Source: Paenibacillus_AQ nitricinens
Lineage (GTDB): Bacteria; Bacillota; Bacilli; Paenibacillales; Paenibacillaceae
NCBI RefSeq assembly: GCF_052056485.1
Contig: NZ_CP183948.1
Location: forward strand, 3,782,001-3,846,000
Direction of reading: 5' to 3'
DNA: 64,000 nt
Part shown: one piece after another, positions 1-8,639 of the stretch
How the letters are laid out: each line of letters starts with the position of its first letter
Position numbering within the stretch: the stretch's first letter is position 1
Program-made: the position numbers and the translations under genes
The notes under the pieces: generated by a model
Databases searched by the model: none
What the model was told of the DNA's origin: nothing
Seen by the model: the letters and a program-made list of their open reading frames with translations, nothing else

Positions 1-2293
1 GCTCATGTTTTGCTTTCAGACGTTTCCAGCGACGCTCCACTTCTGCCTCGAAGCTGCGTAAAGCCGGCTCATTCTCAGGCTTCAGTAAGTGACGGGTTTT
101 GCCCATGGTCTTCAGCCAAGCTGAGAGCTCAACGCGTTTGCCTTTGTCTTCTGGATTGTACGTAATATTCGTAGAACCATGTTCCACTTCATATAGAGGG
201 AAGAAGCAAGATTCTACTGCCAGCGAGACGATGTTGGTGCCTTCTTTATCTTCAGACATCCAGTTCAGCGGGCATGCGATCAGGATTTTACCGTACACTA
301 GACCTTCGTTCTGAGCGTACCACTGTGCTTTTGCCGCTTTCTTCACAAGATCCTGCGGGTAAGCTTCGGAGCCAGTAAAGACATATGGAATGTTAGTAGC
401 TGCCATGATTTGGGCAGTATCCTTATGCTGTGTAACTTTACCTTGCTGATTCTTACCAATGCTGGATGTAGAAGTACGGTGACCCAATGGTGTGGAATAG
501 GACTGCTGAGCCCCTGTATTCATGTAGCCTTCATTATCGTACTCTACGATAATCATTTTGTGACCGCGTAGTGCAGCCCCAATCGCAGGTCCCATACCGA
601 TATCCATACCACCATCACCCGTTACCATTACAAATGTAAAGTCGTCTTGAAGCCCAAGTCCGTCCAGTTCACCGCGGCGTTTGCGTTCCCAGAACATTTC
701 TACCACACCAGATAAGGTAGCAGCACCATTTTGGAATAGGTTATGAATAAACGTAGATTTATGAGAAGAATATGGATATCCTGTAGTTGTTACCATGGCA
801 CACCCTGTATGATACAGAGCAACGATATCCCCTTCAATCCCTTTGAAGAACGTCTCCAGCCCTGAGAAAATCCCACAGCCCGGACATGCGCCATGACCAG
901 GTGCCAGCCGTTTAGGTTTCTTCGTCAAGCTGCGCAGTGGGGGTATTCGCACACTTAATTTCCCTGTAGCTTCATCCTGTTTAACCGTAATTAACCCTGT
1001 CTTCAACGCATCAAAGTTCATCGGCTTCAATAGACGCTGTGGCGCTTTGTCCGGCGTACCTGGATTGTGACCATAGTAGTCAAACGGTACTTCAACACGG
1101 TTTGCAGCAACAGCATCTAGTGCCAATTCAAAGAACGCATGACCATCTTCTGCGTAGAAGTCCTTACCGCCCAACCCGTAAATACGGCTAATGACCTTTG
1201 TAGTAGTGTTACCATAGGTGAACAGTGCTGCCTTGATCTCATTTACCATATTACCGCCGTGACCACCAACCGAATCTGCACGGTCGCCTACGGTGATTGC
1301 CTTTACATTTTTCAGCGCTTCCGCAATTTGCTTCTGCGGGAAAGGACGTATCATATTCGGCGAAATTGCACCTGCTTTGATCCCTTGCAAACGAAGCTGA
1401 TCTACAACATCTTTAATGATCTCTGAGGCAGAGTTCATCAGGAATACGGCTACTTCCGCATCTTTCATCCGATACTCTTCGATCATAGGATAGTGTCGTC
1501 CAGTCAATTCAGCGAATTCCTTCGCAATCTCTTCGAAGACTTCACCCGCATTATACATGGCTACCGACTGCTGATAGCGGTTGTTAATGTAGTCAGGTTC
1601 ATTCATATAAGGACCTACAGTAACCGGATTATTGCGGTCCAGTGTATCCGTAAAGCCCACCGGAGGTTGTGGCCCAACGAATTTATGAACATCCTCACGA
1701 TGTGCAAATGCCTGTACACGACGTTTCTGGTGAGAAGTAAAATAACCATCTGATGCTACCATTACTGGAAGACGCACTTTGGCGTGTTCTGCAAGCTTTA
1801 ATGCCATCAGGTTCATATCATAAACGGATTGTGGATCACGGCACATCAGTATCGGCCAGCCCGTATTCAGCGCAAAATACAAATCAGAATGGTCACCATG
1901 AATATTAAGCGGACCGGAAATCGAGCGGCAGATCAAATTCATAACCATAGGCATCCGTGTACCAGCTTGTACCGGCAATTGCTCAAGCATAAACATATAT
2001 CCTTGGGCACTTGTAGCATTAAATACACGACCGCCAGCCGTCGAAGCGCCATAACAAATTCCAGCAGAACTATGCTCCCCATCTGATGGAATAAGCATAA
2101 TATCATGTTGGCCGTTCGCTTTCATCGTATCAAGAAATTGAGCCACTTCTGTCGATGGGGAGATCGGAAAATAACCCATGACATGATAATTAATCTGATG
2201 AGCAGCATAAGCTGCCATTTCATTGCCGGATTCATATAGGAATTTCTGTTCTACCTTCGTAGAACTTACTTCTTTTTCATAATCAATAGCCAC
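1..2293 (-). CDS. 2-oxoacid:ferredoxin oxidoreductase, fused alpha-beta subunit (3' end outside window)
   Basis: This gene runs off the left edge, so only its first ~764 codons are present. It starts at a GTG (2293) behind AAAGGTGG; the nearby ATG at 2280 is out of frame. The N-terminal ~450 residues look like the alpha (pyrimidine-binding and domain II) part of pyruvate/2-oxoacid:ferredoxin oxidoreductases (motif GYFPISPSTEVAQF near residue 40). From about residue 465 the beta part follows, with the cluster-type motif ACPGCG (~471) and the thiamine diphosphate motif GDGGMDIG (~559) and its downstream YDNEGYMNTG. Known members oxidise a 2-oxoacid with CoA and reduce ferredoxin in the cytoplasm; they are oxygen-sensitive. 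The gamma-delta partner gene lies 25 bases upstream in the same direction, so the two form an operon. The exact 2-oxoacid (pyruvate or other) cannot be read from the sequence. Confidence 0.9.
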   Translation of the reverse strand, partial: MAIDYEKEVSSTKVEQKFLYESGNEMAAYAAHQINYHVMGYFPISPSTEVAQFLDTMKANGQHDIMLIPSDGEHSSAGICYGASTAGGRVFNATSAQGYMFMLEQLPVQAGTRMPMVMNLICRSISGPLNIHGDHSDLYFALNTGWPILMCRDPQSVYDMNLMALKLAEHAKVRLPVMVASDGYFTSHQKRRVQAFAHREDVHKFVGPQPPVGFTDTLDRNNPVTVGPYMNEPDYINNRYQQSVAMYNAGEVFEEIAKEFAELTGRHYPMIEEYRMKDAEVAVFLMNSASEIIKDVVDQLRLQGIKAGAISPNMIRPFPQKQIAEALKNVKAITVGDRADSVGGHGGNMVNEIKAALFTYGNTTTKVISRIYGLGGKDFYAEDGHAFFELALDAVAANRVEVPFDYYGHNPGTPDKAPQRLLKPMNFDALKTGLITVKQDEATGKLSVRIPPLRSLTKKPKRLAPGHGACPGCGIFSGLETFFKGIEGDIVALYHTGCAMVTTTGYPYSSHKSTFIHNLFQNGAATLSGVVEMFWERKRRGELDGLGLQDDFTFVMVTGDGGMDIGMGPAIGAALRGHKMIIVEYDNEGYMNTGAQQSYSTPLGHRTSTSSIGKNQQGKVTQHKDTAQIMAATNIPYVFTGSEAYPQDLVKKAAKAQWYAQNEGLVYGKILIACPLNWMSEDKEGTNIVSLAVESCFFPLYEVEHGSTNITYNPEDKGKRVELSAWLKTMGKTRHLLKPENEPALRSFEAEVERRWKRLKAKHE

Positions 2294-2318
2294 GTATGTT
2301 CCACCTTTCCTCCGTATA

Positions 2319-3335
2319 TTAGGCCTGAGTAACGAGATCGAAAATATGCCGGACCGTATGGCTCTCTGCGTAGCCATCTTCCTCGCGCTCGCCAGACAAT
2401 GCCGTTGTAGGGCAAGCTTCTACGCATTTCAGACAGCCTTTGCAGTATTGATAATCGATTCCTTGCAGGAACATTTGCGGACGTCCCTTCTTATCCGGTT
2501 GCTCCTCCCAAACAAAACATAAATCAGGGCATACCGTATCGCACTGCGCACAATGAATACAATCATCTAATTTAAAATGAGGCAATAAACCGGATCTTGA
2601 AATGCTGAGATTCTTTAAAAAGCTGCTGCCAGGATTTGTAATGGTACCCCCGATCGGCTGTGTTTCATAACCTAAGGCCGAAATATCGGACCGGACGAAC
2701 TCAGGCATAATCGCACCTTCAGGCAATGGAAAATGCATGAAAGTAACCTCATTAAAGCCACGTTCGAAAGTAGTTAATGCGGATTGAACAGCCTGCGGAT
2801 ATTTTTTGCCAAGAGATTTCTCGATAACACCCTTCATAATTTCAGGATCCAAGAAATCGCACATCCGGAACAACGCACCTAACATCGCCATGTTTACGCG
2901 ATTCTTCTCATCTAATGCGATCGTCGTAGCATCAACAACGGCAATAGTTCCAGCCATCATGTTTAGAGAAGACTTCAATTCCTCCGGTGACTTGGCTGAG
3001 TTCACAAGCACTGTACTATGATCATAAATTCCGCTAGTCACGTTAACGGTCTTAGCCAACGCTTCATGGAATATTCCTACGACATGTGGTCGTTCTACCG
3101 GTGAAGTGTCGCGAATATGCGTGTTCAAATCACAAAAACGGATATGCGCTTTTACCGCTGATCCCTTTTTCTCAGAACCATAGGATGAGAAGCTCACTCC
3201 ATTCATTCCAGCTCCGACTACTCCTGCTTCTGCAAGCATTTTACCAGCTAAGTTCGCGCCTAGCCCTCCAATTGATTCCAGACGAATCTCAAAAAATCCG
3301 AGTTCGTTCACTTTTGGTAACTGTACCACCGACAT
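2319..3335 (-). CDS. 2-oxoacid:ferredoxin oxidoreductase, fused gamma-delta subunit
   Basis: The 338-residue product joins a gamma subunit (residues ~10-190, typical start FFEIRLESIGGLGANLAGKM, where the family binds CoA) to a two-cluster ferredoxin. The ferredoxin part near residues 250-310 has two CxxCxxCxxxCP motifs (CIHCAQCDTVCP and CKGCLKCVEACP), enough for two [4Fe-4S] clusters that would pass electrons from the thiamine centre to ferredoxin. The gene is first in an operon with the alpha-beta fusion immediately downstream. Gene order gamma-delta then alpha-beta, in two polypeptides rather than four, is a known arrangement. The role in this organism is inferred to be anaerobic or microaerobic 2-oxoacid oxidation. 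Confidence 0.9.
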   Translation of the reverse strand: MSVVQLPKVNELGFFEIRLESIGGLGANLAGKMLAEAGVVGAGMNGVSFSSYGSEKKGSAVKAHIRFCDLNTHIRDTSPVERPHVVGIFHEALAKTVNVTSGIYDHSTVLVNSAKSPEELKSSLNMMAGTIAVVDATTIALDEKNRVNMAMLGALFRMCDFLDPEIMKGVIEKSLGKKYPQAVQSALTTFERGFNEVTFMHFPLPEGAIMPEFVRSDISALGYETQPIGGTITNPGSSFLKNLSISRSGLLPHFKLDDCIHCAQCDTVCPDLCFVWEEQPDKKGRPQMFLQGIDYQYCKGCLKCVEACPTTALSGEREEDGYAESHTVRHIFDLVTQA

Positions 3336-3650
3336 AGCCCCTTTCAGAATGTCATCCGTATAATATCCTTATGACTTTTTCAAAGATTGTATCTTGATTT
3401 TGCAAGTCGCGAAGTGACAAATCTTGCATTTTCCATGTGTTACCTAAACTTATTTAGCTACTTTTATTTAGCAATAAAATTAAAAATTAAGATGTTAAAT
3501 TCATCACATTCTTCATGATAAATATCACACTCCAGTGAAAAGACAGCCTTCTTTATAAAAATGTGTGTTATTTTTACTTTTCAACTAGTCCATTTCAGGA
3601 TAAACTGATGCTTGGTGTAATTTTCGAAGACAGCTTAGGAGGCATTAATT
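3336..3650. other. Divergent intergenic region, oxidoreductase operon / amino acid permease
   Basis: This 315-base AT-rich gap separates two divergently read genes, so it must hold promoters for both. I do not see a convincing sigma-A promoter for either. It contains one Crp/Fnr-like 16-mer (listed separately). No small gene with a ribosome binding site is visible. Confidence 0.5.
3514..3529. promoter_or_regulatory. Possible Crp/Fnr-type binding site
   Basis: The sequence CATGATAAATATCACA matches 8 of the 10 specified bases of the Crp/Fnr pattern TGTGA-N6-TCACA. It lies ~120 bases before the permease start and ~180 bases before the oxidoreductase operon. An Fnr link would fit an oxygen-sensitive enzyme, but in an AT-rich gap such a match can arise by chance. 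Confidence 0.3.
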
Positions 3651-4994
3651 GTGAAGTCAAACGAAGCATCATTACAGAAGAAATTGCTTCCTCGGCATAT
3701 CAGCTTTATGGCGATGGGCGGAGTAATCGGTACGGGGATTTTTAAAGGGAGTTCTGAGACCATAAGCATTGCCGGACCTGCGGTTATTCTTACTTATGTA
3801 TTAGCAGGCTTGCTACTCTTAGTGGTCATGGGAGCAATAGCCGAAATGGCTACGGTGTACCCGAATAGGAACATGAAGGACTTCATTCGTGAAGCTTTTG
3901 GAGAACGACTCTCCTTTATCGTGGGTTGGTTATATTGCTTTATGTGGTTGACCGTCTGTGTAATTGAAGTACTGGCAGCAGGAAGCTTCTTACAATACTG
4001 GTTACCGGATGTTCCATTATGGCTGCTTAGTCTAGCAAGTGGCGCTTTAATTATCGGCATCAACATGATGAGTGTAGGTGGTTACGGAGAAACGGAGTTT
4101 TGGTTAGCCGGTATCAAAATTGCTATGATCATCATCTTCATTATCTTAGGAAGCTCATTGATTTTTGGGCTATTGCCAATGACGGAAGCTACTCCATACT
4201 TACACAACTTTACGGACTATGGTGGATTTCTCCCACGAGGATGGACCCCCATCTTCTCTGCACTACTTGTCGTCATGTTCTCATACGGCGGGTCAGAGTT
4301 GATTGGGCTAACCTTGACAGAAACTCAGGATGCAGAAAAGGTCTTACCTAAGGTTGTCAAAAGCTTCATTCTGCGCGTCATTCTGTTTTATACCTTACCG
4401 ATCTTAATCATCTGCGGATTAATTCCCTGGAATCAACTGAATGAGCATACAAGCCCGTTTGTTCAGGTGTTAGCCGCTACAGGACTTAAGGGTGCCGATC
4501 ACGTTATGAACTTCATTTTGATTACAGCGGTACTCTCTGCTGCCAATTCTGGAATCTATGGCGCCACCCGGATGCTGCACTCTATGGCGTCACAGGGCGA
4601 AGCACCACGCAGCTTAGCAAAAACCTCTGCAAAAGGTGTACCCATCAACAGTCTGAAGCTCTGTGCCGTTGTTCTTGTTATCGGTTCATTGTTAGCGTAC
4701 TTCGCACAGGATGGACTGTTCCGTTTACTAATGGCTGTTCCAGGCTTTGTAGTTATTCTCGTATGGATCAGTATTTGTATGTCACAGCTTAAGCTGAGAA
4801 GATCCTATCCGAAAGAACCAACCTTTAAGGTATGGGGATTCCCTTATATAACTGCTATTACACTTGCATGTTTAACTATTATTGCGGTTTCCTTTCTCTT
4901 TGATGCCCAGAACCGTATCAGCATAGGCACCTGTTTAGGAGTCCTGTTGATGCTAACGATTTGGTCGTTCGTAAAATTCAAGAAAAAGAACTAA
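3651..4994 (+). CDS. Amino acid permease, APC superfamily
   Basis: A 447-residue membrane protein with about twelve hydrophobic segments and the APC-family N-terminal signature (SFMAMGGVIGTGIFKGSS, residues ~18-35), followed by the conserved AGLLLLVVMGAIAEM helix. It is expected to import an amino acid by proton symport across the cytoplasmic membrane. Translation starts at GTG 3651, with TTAGGAGG ending eight bases before it. It is read alone, away from the oxidoreductase operon, and ends in a strong stem-loop. Closest in general character to the AAP branch (AnsP/RocE/YtnA-like); the substrate cannot be assigned. Confidence 0.87.
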   Translation: MKSNEASLQKKLLPRHISFMAMGGVIGTGIFKGSSETISIAGPAVILTYVLAGLLLLVVMGAIAEMATVYPNRNMKDFIREAFGERLSFIVGWLYCFMWLTVCVIEVLAAGSFLQYWLPDVPLWLLSLASGALIIGINMMSVGGYGETEFWLAGIKIAMIIIFIILGSSLIFGLLPMTEATPYLHNFTDYGGFLPRGWTPIFSALLVVMFSYGGSELIGLTLTETQDAEKVLPKVVKSFILRVILFYTLPILIICGLIPWNQLNEHTSPFVQVLAATGLKGADHVMNFILITAVLSAANSGIYGATRMLHSMASQGEAPRSLAKTSAKGVPINSLKLCAVVLVIGSLLAYFAQDGLFRLLMAVPGFVVILVWISICMSQLKLRRSYPKEPTFKVWGFPYITAITLACLTIIAVSFLFDAQNRISIGTCLGVLLMLTIWSFVKFKKKN

Positions 4995-5018
4995 AGTATT
5001 AGCTAGGACTGATGTATC

Positions 5019-5077
5019 AAAAAGAGGTGTATCCCTTGTTCTTCGACAATAGCGAAGAGAGGGATGCGCCTCTTTTA
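5019..5077 (+). terminator. Rho-independent terminator, stem-loop copy 1
   Basis: A long imperfect stem (AAAAAGAGGTGTATCCCT pairing with AGGGATGCGCCTCTTTTA, plus an inner CTTCG..CGAAG stem) ends in a T-run 25-80 bases after the permease stop. It is strikingly similar in sequence to the stem-loop at 5698-5755. Confidence 0.8.
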
Positions 5078-5231
5078 ATTGTTGCCATTCAAAACGAGTT
5101 CGCAGCCACGCGTTTACATTACTCTCCCTCGCTTTTTTTGTATATTTATTTATTTAACACTAATCATGACTCCCTTACATACAATGTCTCGTGACAAATG
5201 ACTATTGTAATTAATAATGGGGGGACCAGAA

Positions 5232-5687
5232 ATGTCTATGTATAATAATCCTACTTCGATTTATCCCAATGGGATGAGAAATACAACTGTTGACGAAAGA
5301 GAAATGGTGATGTCTCATCCTGTCGTCGTAGAGGCAAGACAAATTGCTATGAATCAAATTTTAGTTACTTACGATCAACCTGCGGATTTAGCATCAGCAA
5401 CAAATATTTCGAATTATTGGATAAGAAGTAATATGCCAAATCCAAATGACATAGCAAGTGTAGGAATGGGAGAGGCTCTTACTAGAGAGAATACGATTCG
5501 TGCTGATAAGGGAATGATAGCTGCAATTGATAATTCAAAAATGAGATTTGTTATGACCTTCAATACGAATGCTACTATGGGTGTTCTTTATATCTTGCTC
5601 CCTTGTTTTGTTAATTTAGAAGGGAGATCCGGGTATACAGGGGCAAACTGGGGGCCGTTTAGCAGAAATATGTTTATCGGACTGTAG
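5232..5687 (+). CDS. Uncharacterised 151-residue protein, possible Ig-like fold
   Basis: No family is recognised with confidence. The reading frame opens at 5217, but GGGGGGACC sits just before ATG 5232, which is the better start. The product has no signal peptide or membrane segment. Its middle (VVVEARQIAMNQILVTYDQP, then SATNISNYWIRSN) resembles the strand pattern of SbsA-type Ig-like domains in which 'a difference that acts as relation A=B' motifs appear, and the rest is rich in N, M and T. It stands alone between two near-identical stem-loops. A function is not proposed. Confidence 0.65.
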   Translation: MSMYNNPTSIYPNGMRNTTVDEREMVMSHPVVVEARQIAMNQILVTYDQPADLASATNISNYWIRSNMPNPNDIASVGMGEALTRENTIRADKGMIAAIDNSKMRFVMTFNTNATMGVLYILLPCFVNLEGRSGYTGANWGPFSRNMFIGL

Positions 5688-5697
5688 TTATTAGAAT

Positions 5698-5755
5698 GGG
5701 AGGCGTATCCCTTGCTCTTCACATTAGCGAAGAGTGGGATACGCCTCTTTTAAAT
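5698..5755 (+). terminator. Rho-independent terminator, stem-loop copy 2
   Basis: GAGGCGTATCCC pairs with GGGATACGCCTC, with an inner CTCTTC/GAAGAG stem, followed by TTTTAAA. It follows the 151-residue gene's stop by 10 bases. About 85 percent of positions match the stem-loop at 5019-5077, in the same orientation. Confidence 0.8.
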
Positions 5756-5782
5756 GTATACATTCTAGACCAATTTTTTTGA

Positions 5783-6469
5783 TCATGGAAGATTAATTAT
5801 CAAAGCCGGGCGCACGCCGTCACGGGCTACACTAACATTCGCATAGCTGCGAATGCTACAGCTCGGACCGACAAAAAAAGCACGCGAAGGTTTGTTTCCC
5901 TGTGTTCGCAGCCACCACCAGGAGCAACCAGTCTCTTCGCCGTCTTTGATGATATAGTTATCTTTATCCGTTTTATCATATACATATAAGCTGCATCCAT
6001 CGGACTTTTTCATTTTAGCAAATTCCGTGCCAACCGCACGCCGTAGTTCTTTGCCACGTATCTCTGAGAATGCCTTTATTTCCTCAACACTAAGCAAAAA
6101 AACGTTGTCCTCTGTATCAGGGGTACCCTCTCCGTTGTCTGTGCAATGAGTCGTCTTTATTAATTCCTTCTCGGCAGCATTGAATGCGGTATGATAGAAT
6201 TCATCGTTTAACCACACTCGTAAATCACTTTCGTGCCACGTAATATCCACGCAATCACGCCATTTAATATCTGCGCTCTTGCCGTGATACCTCTTGCATT
6301 CCAAAATGTACTCGCTCAAAACAAACAGTTCACTACCTGAGTTATGTAGAATCCGCCATTCAATCGGCAGTTCTTTACCATCCTTCGATTGTGAATACGT
6401 GCCAAAAGTAATGATTTCGCCCGGCTTAAAGTTCATGTTCGAGGTAAAAGCATGCTTAGCCTTGTCCAT
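5783..6469 (-). CDS. DUF6273 domain protein
   Basis: The 228-residue product has the hallmarks of DUF6273: an early ITFGTYSQSKDGKELPIEWR block, EYILECKRYH, WHESDLRVWLNDEFYHTAF, and a C-terminal WWWLRTQG...GVRPALIINL block. These proteins are of unknown function and are often found as isolated or secreted modules in Bacillota; here there is no signal peptide. The frame is open to 6523, but AAGGAGG lies 7-8 bases before ATG 6469, and the longer version would begin inside the terminator of the upstream pncB operon. It may be transcribed from its own promoter or by read-through. Confidence 0.75.
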   Translation of the reverse strand: MDKAKHAFTSNMNFKPGEIITFGTYSQSKDGKELPIEWRILHNSGSELFVLSEYILECKRYHGKSADIKWRDCVDITWHESDLRVWLNDEFYHTAFNAAEKELIKTTHCTDNGEGTPDTEDNVFLLSVEEIKAFSEIRGKELRRAVGTEFAKMKKSDGCSLYVYDKTDKDNYIIKDGEETGCSWWWLRTQGNKPSRAFFVGPSCSIRSYANVSVARDGVRPALIINLP

Positions 6470-6502
6470 CAGGTTCTCCTCCTTATTTGCTCCCGAAAAA
6501 AC

Positions 6503-6533
6503 AAAAAAACGCGGGTACTTCACTCTCCCGCGT
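6503..6533 (-). terminator. Terminator of the NAD salvage operon
   Basis: Read on the minus strand, ACGCGGG, an 11-base loop and CCCGCGT are followed by a run of seven or more T. It lies 33 bases past the pncB stop. Confidence 0.85.
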
Positions 6534-6565
6534 TAACACTGTTGACAGAATTGCTCCTGCAAAAT

Positions 6566-8017
6566 CTACTCTATATCCGGTCGTATATGCTCAGCGATTA
6601 ACTGCTGCTTGCTAGTCCAGACCTTTTCACTTAAATTCACCCGATATACCTCGGGATTTAACTTACGTTGATACTCCGGCCAGAATAGATCCTTTTGCGC
6701 CCGATGATAACGGCGAACCTCTTTCAAATCCGGCAAAGTATACACTTGAAATCCATTAACGTAAATAGGTTCTAGCATAGGCAATGCCTCGTAACGCTCA
6801 ACATACTTATGCATGTATGGATGGAGCGGATTAAACAGCTTCAAACGTGCACCGTTACGCGGAGCTTCCTCTTCTGGGAAACAGATATAATCCGCAAGTG
6901 CTTTGCCATTTTTACCTATGATCCGGAATACGTCCTTCTTGCCAGGCGTGGATACTTTCTCAGGATTCGAAGAAATCTTGATCGTCGGGATCATTTCTCC
7001 AGTAGCGGACTCAATTTCCACCAGCTTATAGACGCCACCCAGAGAGGGTTGGTCCGAGGCGGTGATCAGTTGTGTACCCACACCCCAAGTATCAATTGCT
7101 GCGCCTTGCAGCTTCAGATCCATGATCGTGTTCTCATCCAAATCGTTGGAAGCGACTATCTTCACATAGTCCAGACCAGCATCATCCAACATCTTACGCG
7201 CTTGACGGGATAGATAAGCCAAGTCACCGCTATCCAAACGTATACCGACCATTTTTTTACCTTGAGCCTCAAGCTTCTTGGCCGTATTGATTGCATTAGG
7301 CACCCCACTACGGAGTGTATCGAAGGTGTCGACCAAAAGTGTAACTTCGTCCGGCATCACCTTAGCATAGGCATCAAAAGCCTCCTGCTCGCTGCCAAAG
7401 CTCTGGACCCAGGAATGTGCATGTGTTCCCTTGGTTGGAATACTAAACATTTTGCCTGCCAGCATGTTGGAAGTAGCATCAAAGCCGCCAATATAGGCCG
7501 CTCTAGCCCCCCACACCGCTGCATCAGCTTCTTGCGCACGCCGGGTACCGAACTCCAGCAAGATGTCATTCGGAGCCACCTGTTTAATTCGTGAAGCCTT
7601 AGTAGCGATCAACGTCTGGTAGTTCATGAAGTTCAGAATGGCTGTCTCCACCAGCTGAGCCTCCATAATTGTCCCTTCCACACGGATTAATGGCTCATCT
7701 GGAAAAATCAATGCGCCTTCTTTCATCGAATGAACGGTTCCCTGAAAATGAAACTGTAACAGTTCCTCCAAAAAAGCTGGCGCATAGTTCTCTTCTTGCT
7801 CAGACAAGTAACGGATATCATCTTCGGTAAACCGCAAACCGCCGATATAACCAACAATACGCTCTAACCCAGCGAAAACAGCATAGCCGTTACCGAAAGG
7901 TAGCTTACGGAAATAAGCTTCAAATACAGCCTTCCGTTTATGCGTTCCGTTCACCCAGTGAGCGTACATCATATTGATCTGATACTTATCCGTATGTAGC
8001 GCAAGTTCTCTTCTCAA
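6566..8017 (-). CDS. pncB: Nicotinate phosphoribosyltransferase
   Basis: A 483-residue cytoplasmic enzyme that makes nicotinate mononucleotide from nicotinate, PRPP and ATP in the Preiss-Handler NAD salvage route. The family's N-terminus (LHTDKYQINMMYAHW), the FGTRRAQEADAAVWGARAAY active-site region, the STKGTHAHSWVQSF segment with the conserved histidines, and GIRLDSGDLAYLS for the phosphoribosyl pocket are all present, and the length is usual for the Bacillota type. The start is a TTG behind AGGAG at an eight-base spacing. It is the third gene of an operon with the nicotinamidase (52 bases upstream) and a Nudix protein, and ends at a strong terminator. Confidence 0.95.
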   Translation of the reverse strand: MRRELALHTDKYQINMMYAHWVNGTHKRKAVFEAYFRKLPFGNGYAVFAGLERIVGYIGGLRFTEDDIRYLSEQEENYAPAFLEELLQFHFQGTVHSMKEGALIFPDEPLIRVEGTIMEAQLVETAILNFMNYQTLIATKASRIKQVAPNDILLEFGTRRAQEADAAVWGARAAYIGGFDATSNMLAGKMFSIPTKGTHAHSWVQSFGSEQEAFDAYAKVMPDEVTLLVDTFDTLRSGVPNAINTAKKLEAQGKKMVGIRLDSGDLAYLSRQARKMLDDAGLDYVKIVASNDLDENTIMDLKLQGAAIDTWGVGTQLITASDQPSLGGVYKLVEIESATGEMIPTIKISSNPEKVSTPGKKDVFRIIGKNGKALADYICFPEEEAPRNGARLKLFNPLHPYMHKYVERYEALPMLEPIYVNGFQVYTLPDLKEVRRYHRAQKDLFWPEYQRKLNPEVYRVNLSEKVWTSKQQLIAEHIRPDIE

Positions 8018-8069
8018 GTCCTCATCTCCTAATATCTACGCTGCTATATGTGTATGTTCTGTTCTAGTA

Positions 8070-8609
8070 TTATGCCTTAATAACGTCTGCTCCTAAACTT
8101 CCCCGGAAATGTTCTAACGCCCAAGTATGTCCATTTGGATTAAAGCTGGCAACTGCATCTTCATGCACAATAATTGCAAATCCTTTGTTATATGCATCCA
8201 CTGCGGTGTGCAGTACACAAATATCTGTGCAGACCCCAATTAAATGAAGTTCAGTAATGCCACGCTCCCGCAGCTTGATTTCCAGATCCGTTCCACTAAA
8301 AGCGCTATAACGCGTTTTGTCCATCCAATAAATAGAACCTCGATTGTGCTCATACACAGATTTCAAACTTCCGAACAACTCACGTCCTTCACTTCCGCGT
8401 ATATTATGAGGAGGAAATAGTTTGCTCTCCGGGTGGTAAGGGTCTTGCTCTTCATGTAAATCCACGGCCATAACGACATAATCGCCATTTTGGGCAAACT
8501 CCGACGTTAATTGGCTGATTCTAGGCTCGATATCTACGGCTGGCTGACCCACCGGCAGATTTCCGTTGACAAAATCATTCGTAAAGTCGATCACTATTAG
8601 TGCTCTCAT
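8070..8609 (-). CDS. pncA: Nicotinamidase (isochorismatase-like cysteine hydrolase)
   Basis: A 179-residue amidohydrolase that would convert nicotinamide to nicotinate and ammonia, feeding the pncB product next door. The expected catalytic triad is visible as D8, K98 and C131 (GVCTDICVLH), and the metal-site residues D50, H52 and H68 match the nicotinamidase pattern rather than that of plain isochorismatases. RBS GAGAGGGG precedes the ATG. It sits between the Nudix gene (30-base gap) and pncB (52-base gap), which strongly supports the NAD salvage assignment. Confidence 0.92.
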   Translation of the reverse strand: MRALIVIDFTNDFVNGNLPVGQPAVDIEPRISQLTSEFAQNGDYVVMAVDLHEEQDPYHPESKLFPPHNIRGSEGRELFGSLKSVYEHNRGSIYWMDKTRYSAFSGTDLEIKLRERGITELHLIGVCTDICVLHTAVDAYNKGFAIIVHEDAVASFNPNGHTWALEHFRGSLGADVIKA

Positions 8610-8639
8610 GAGATGAATCCCCTCTCTTGATTTAAACCA

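Noticed and set aside
3336..3650. A riboswitch or T-box before the amino acid permease
   Set aside because: No T-box sequence, no conserved aptamer and no terminator/antiterminator pair could be found.
5783..6523. Longer form of the DUF6273 gene
   Set aside because: Its first 18 codons would lie in the terminator of the pncB operon, and a strong RBS supports ATG 6469.
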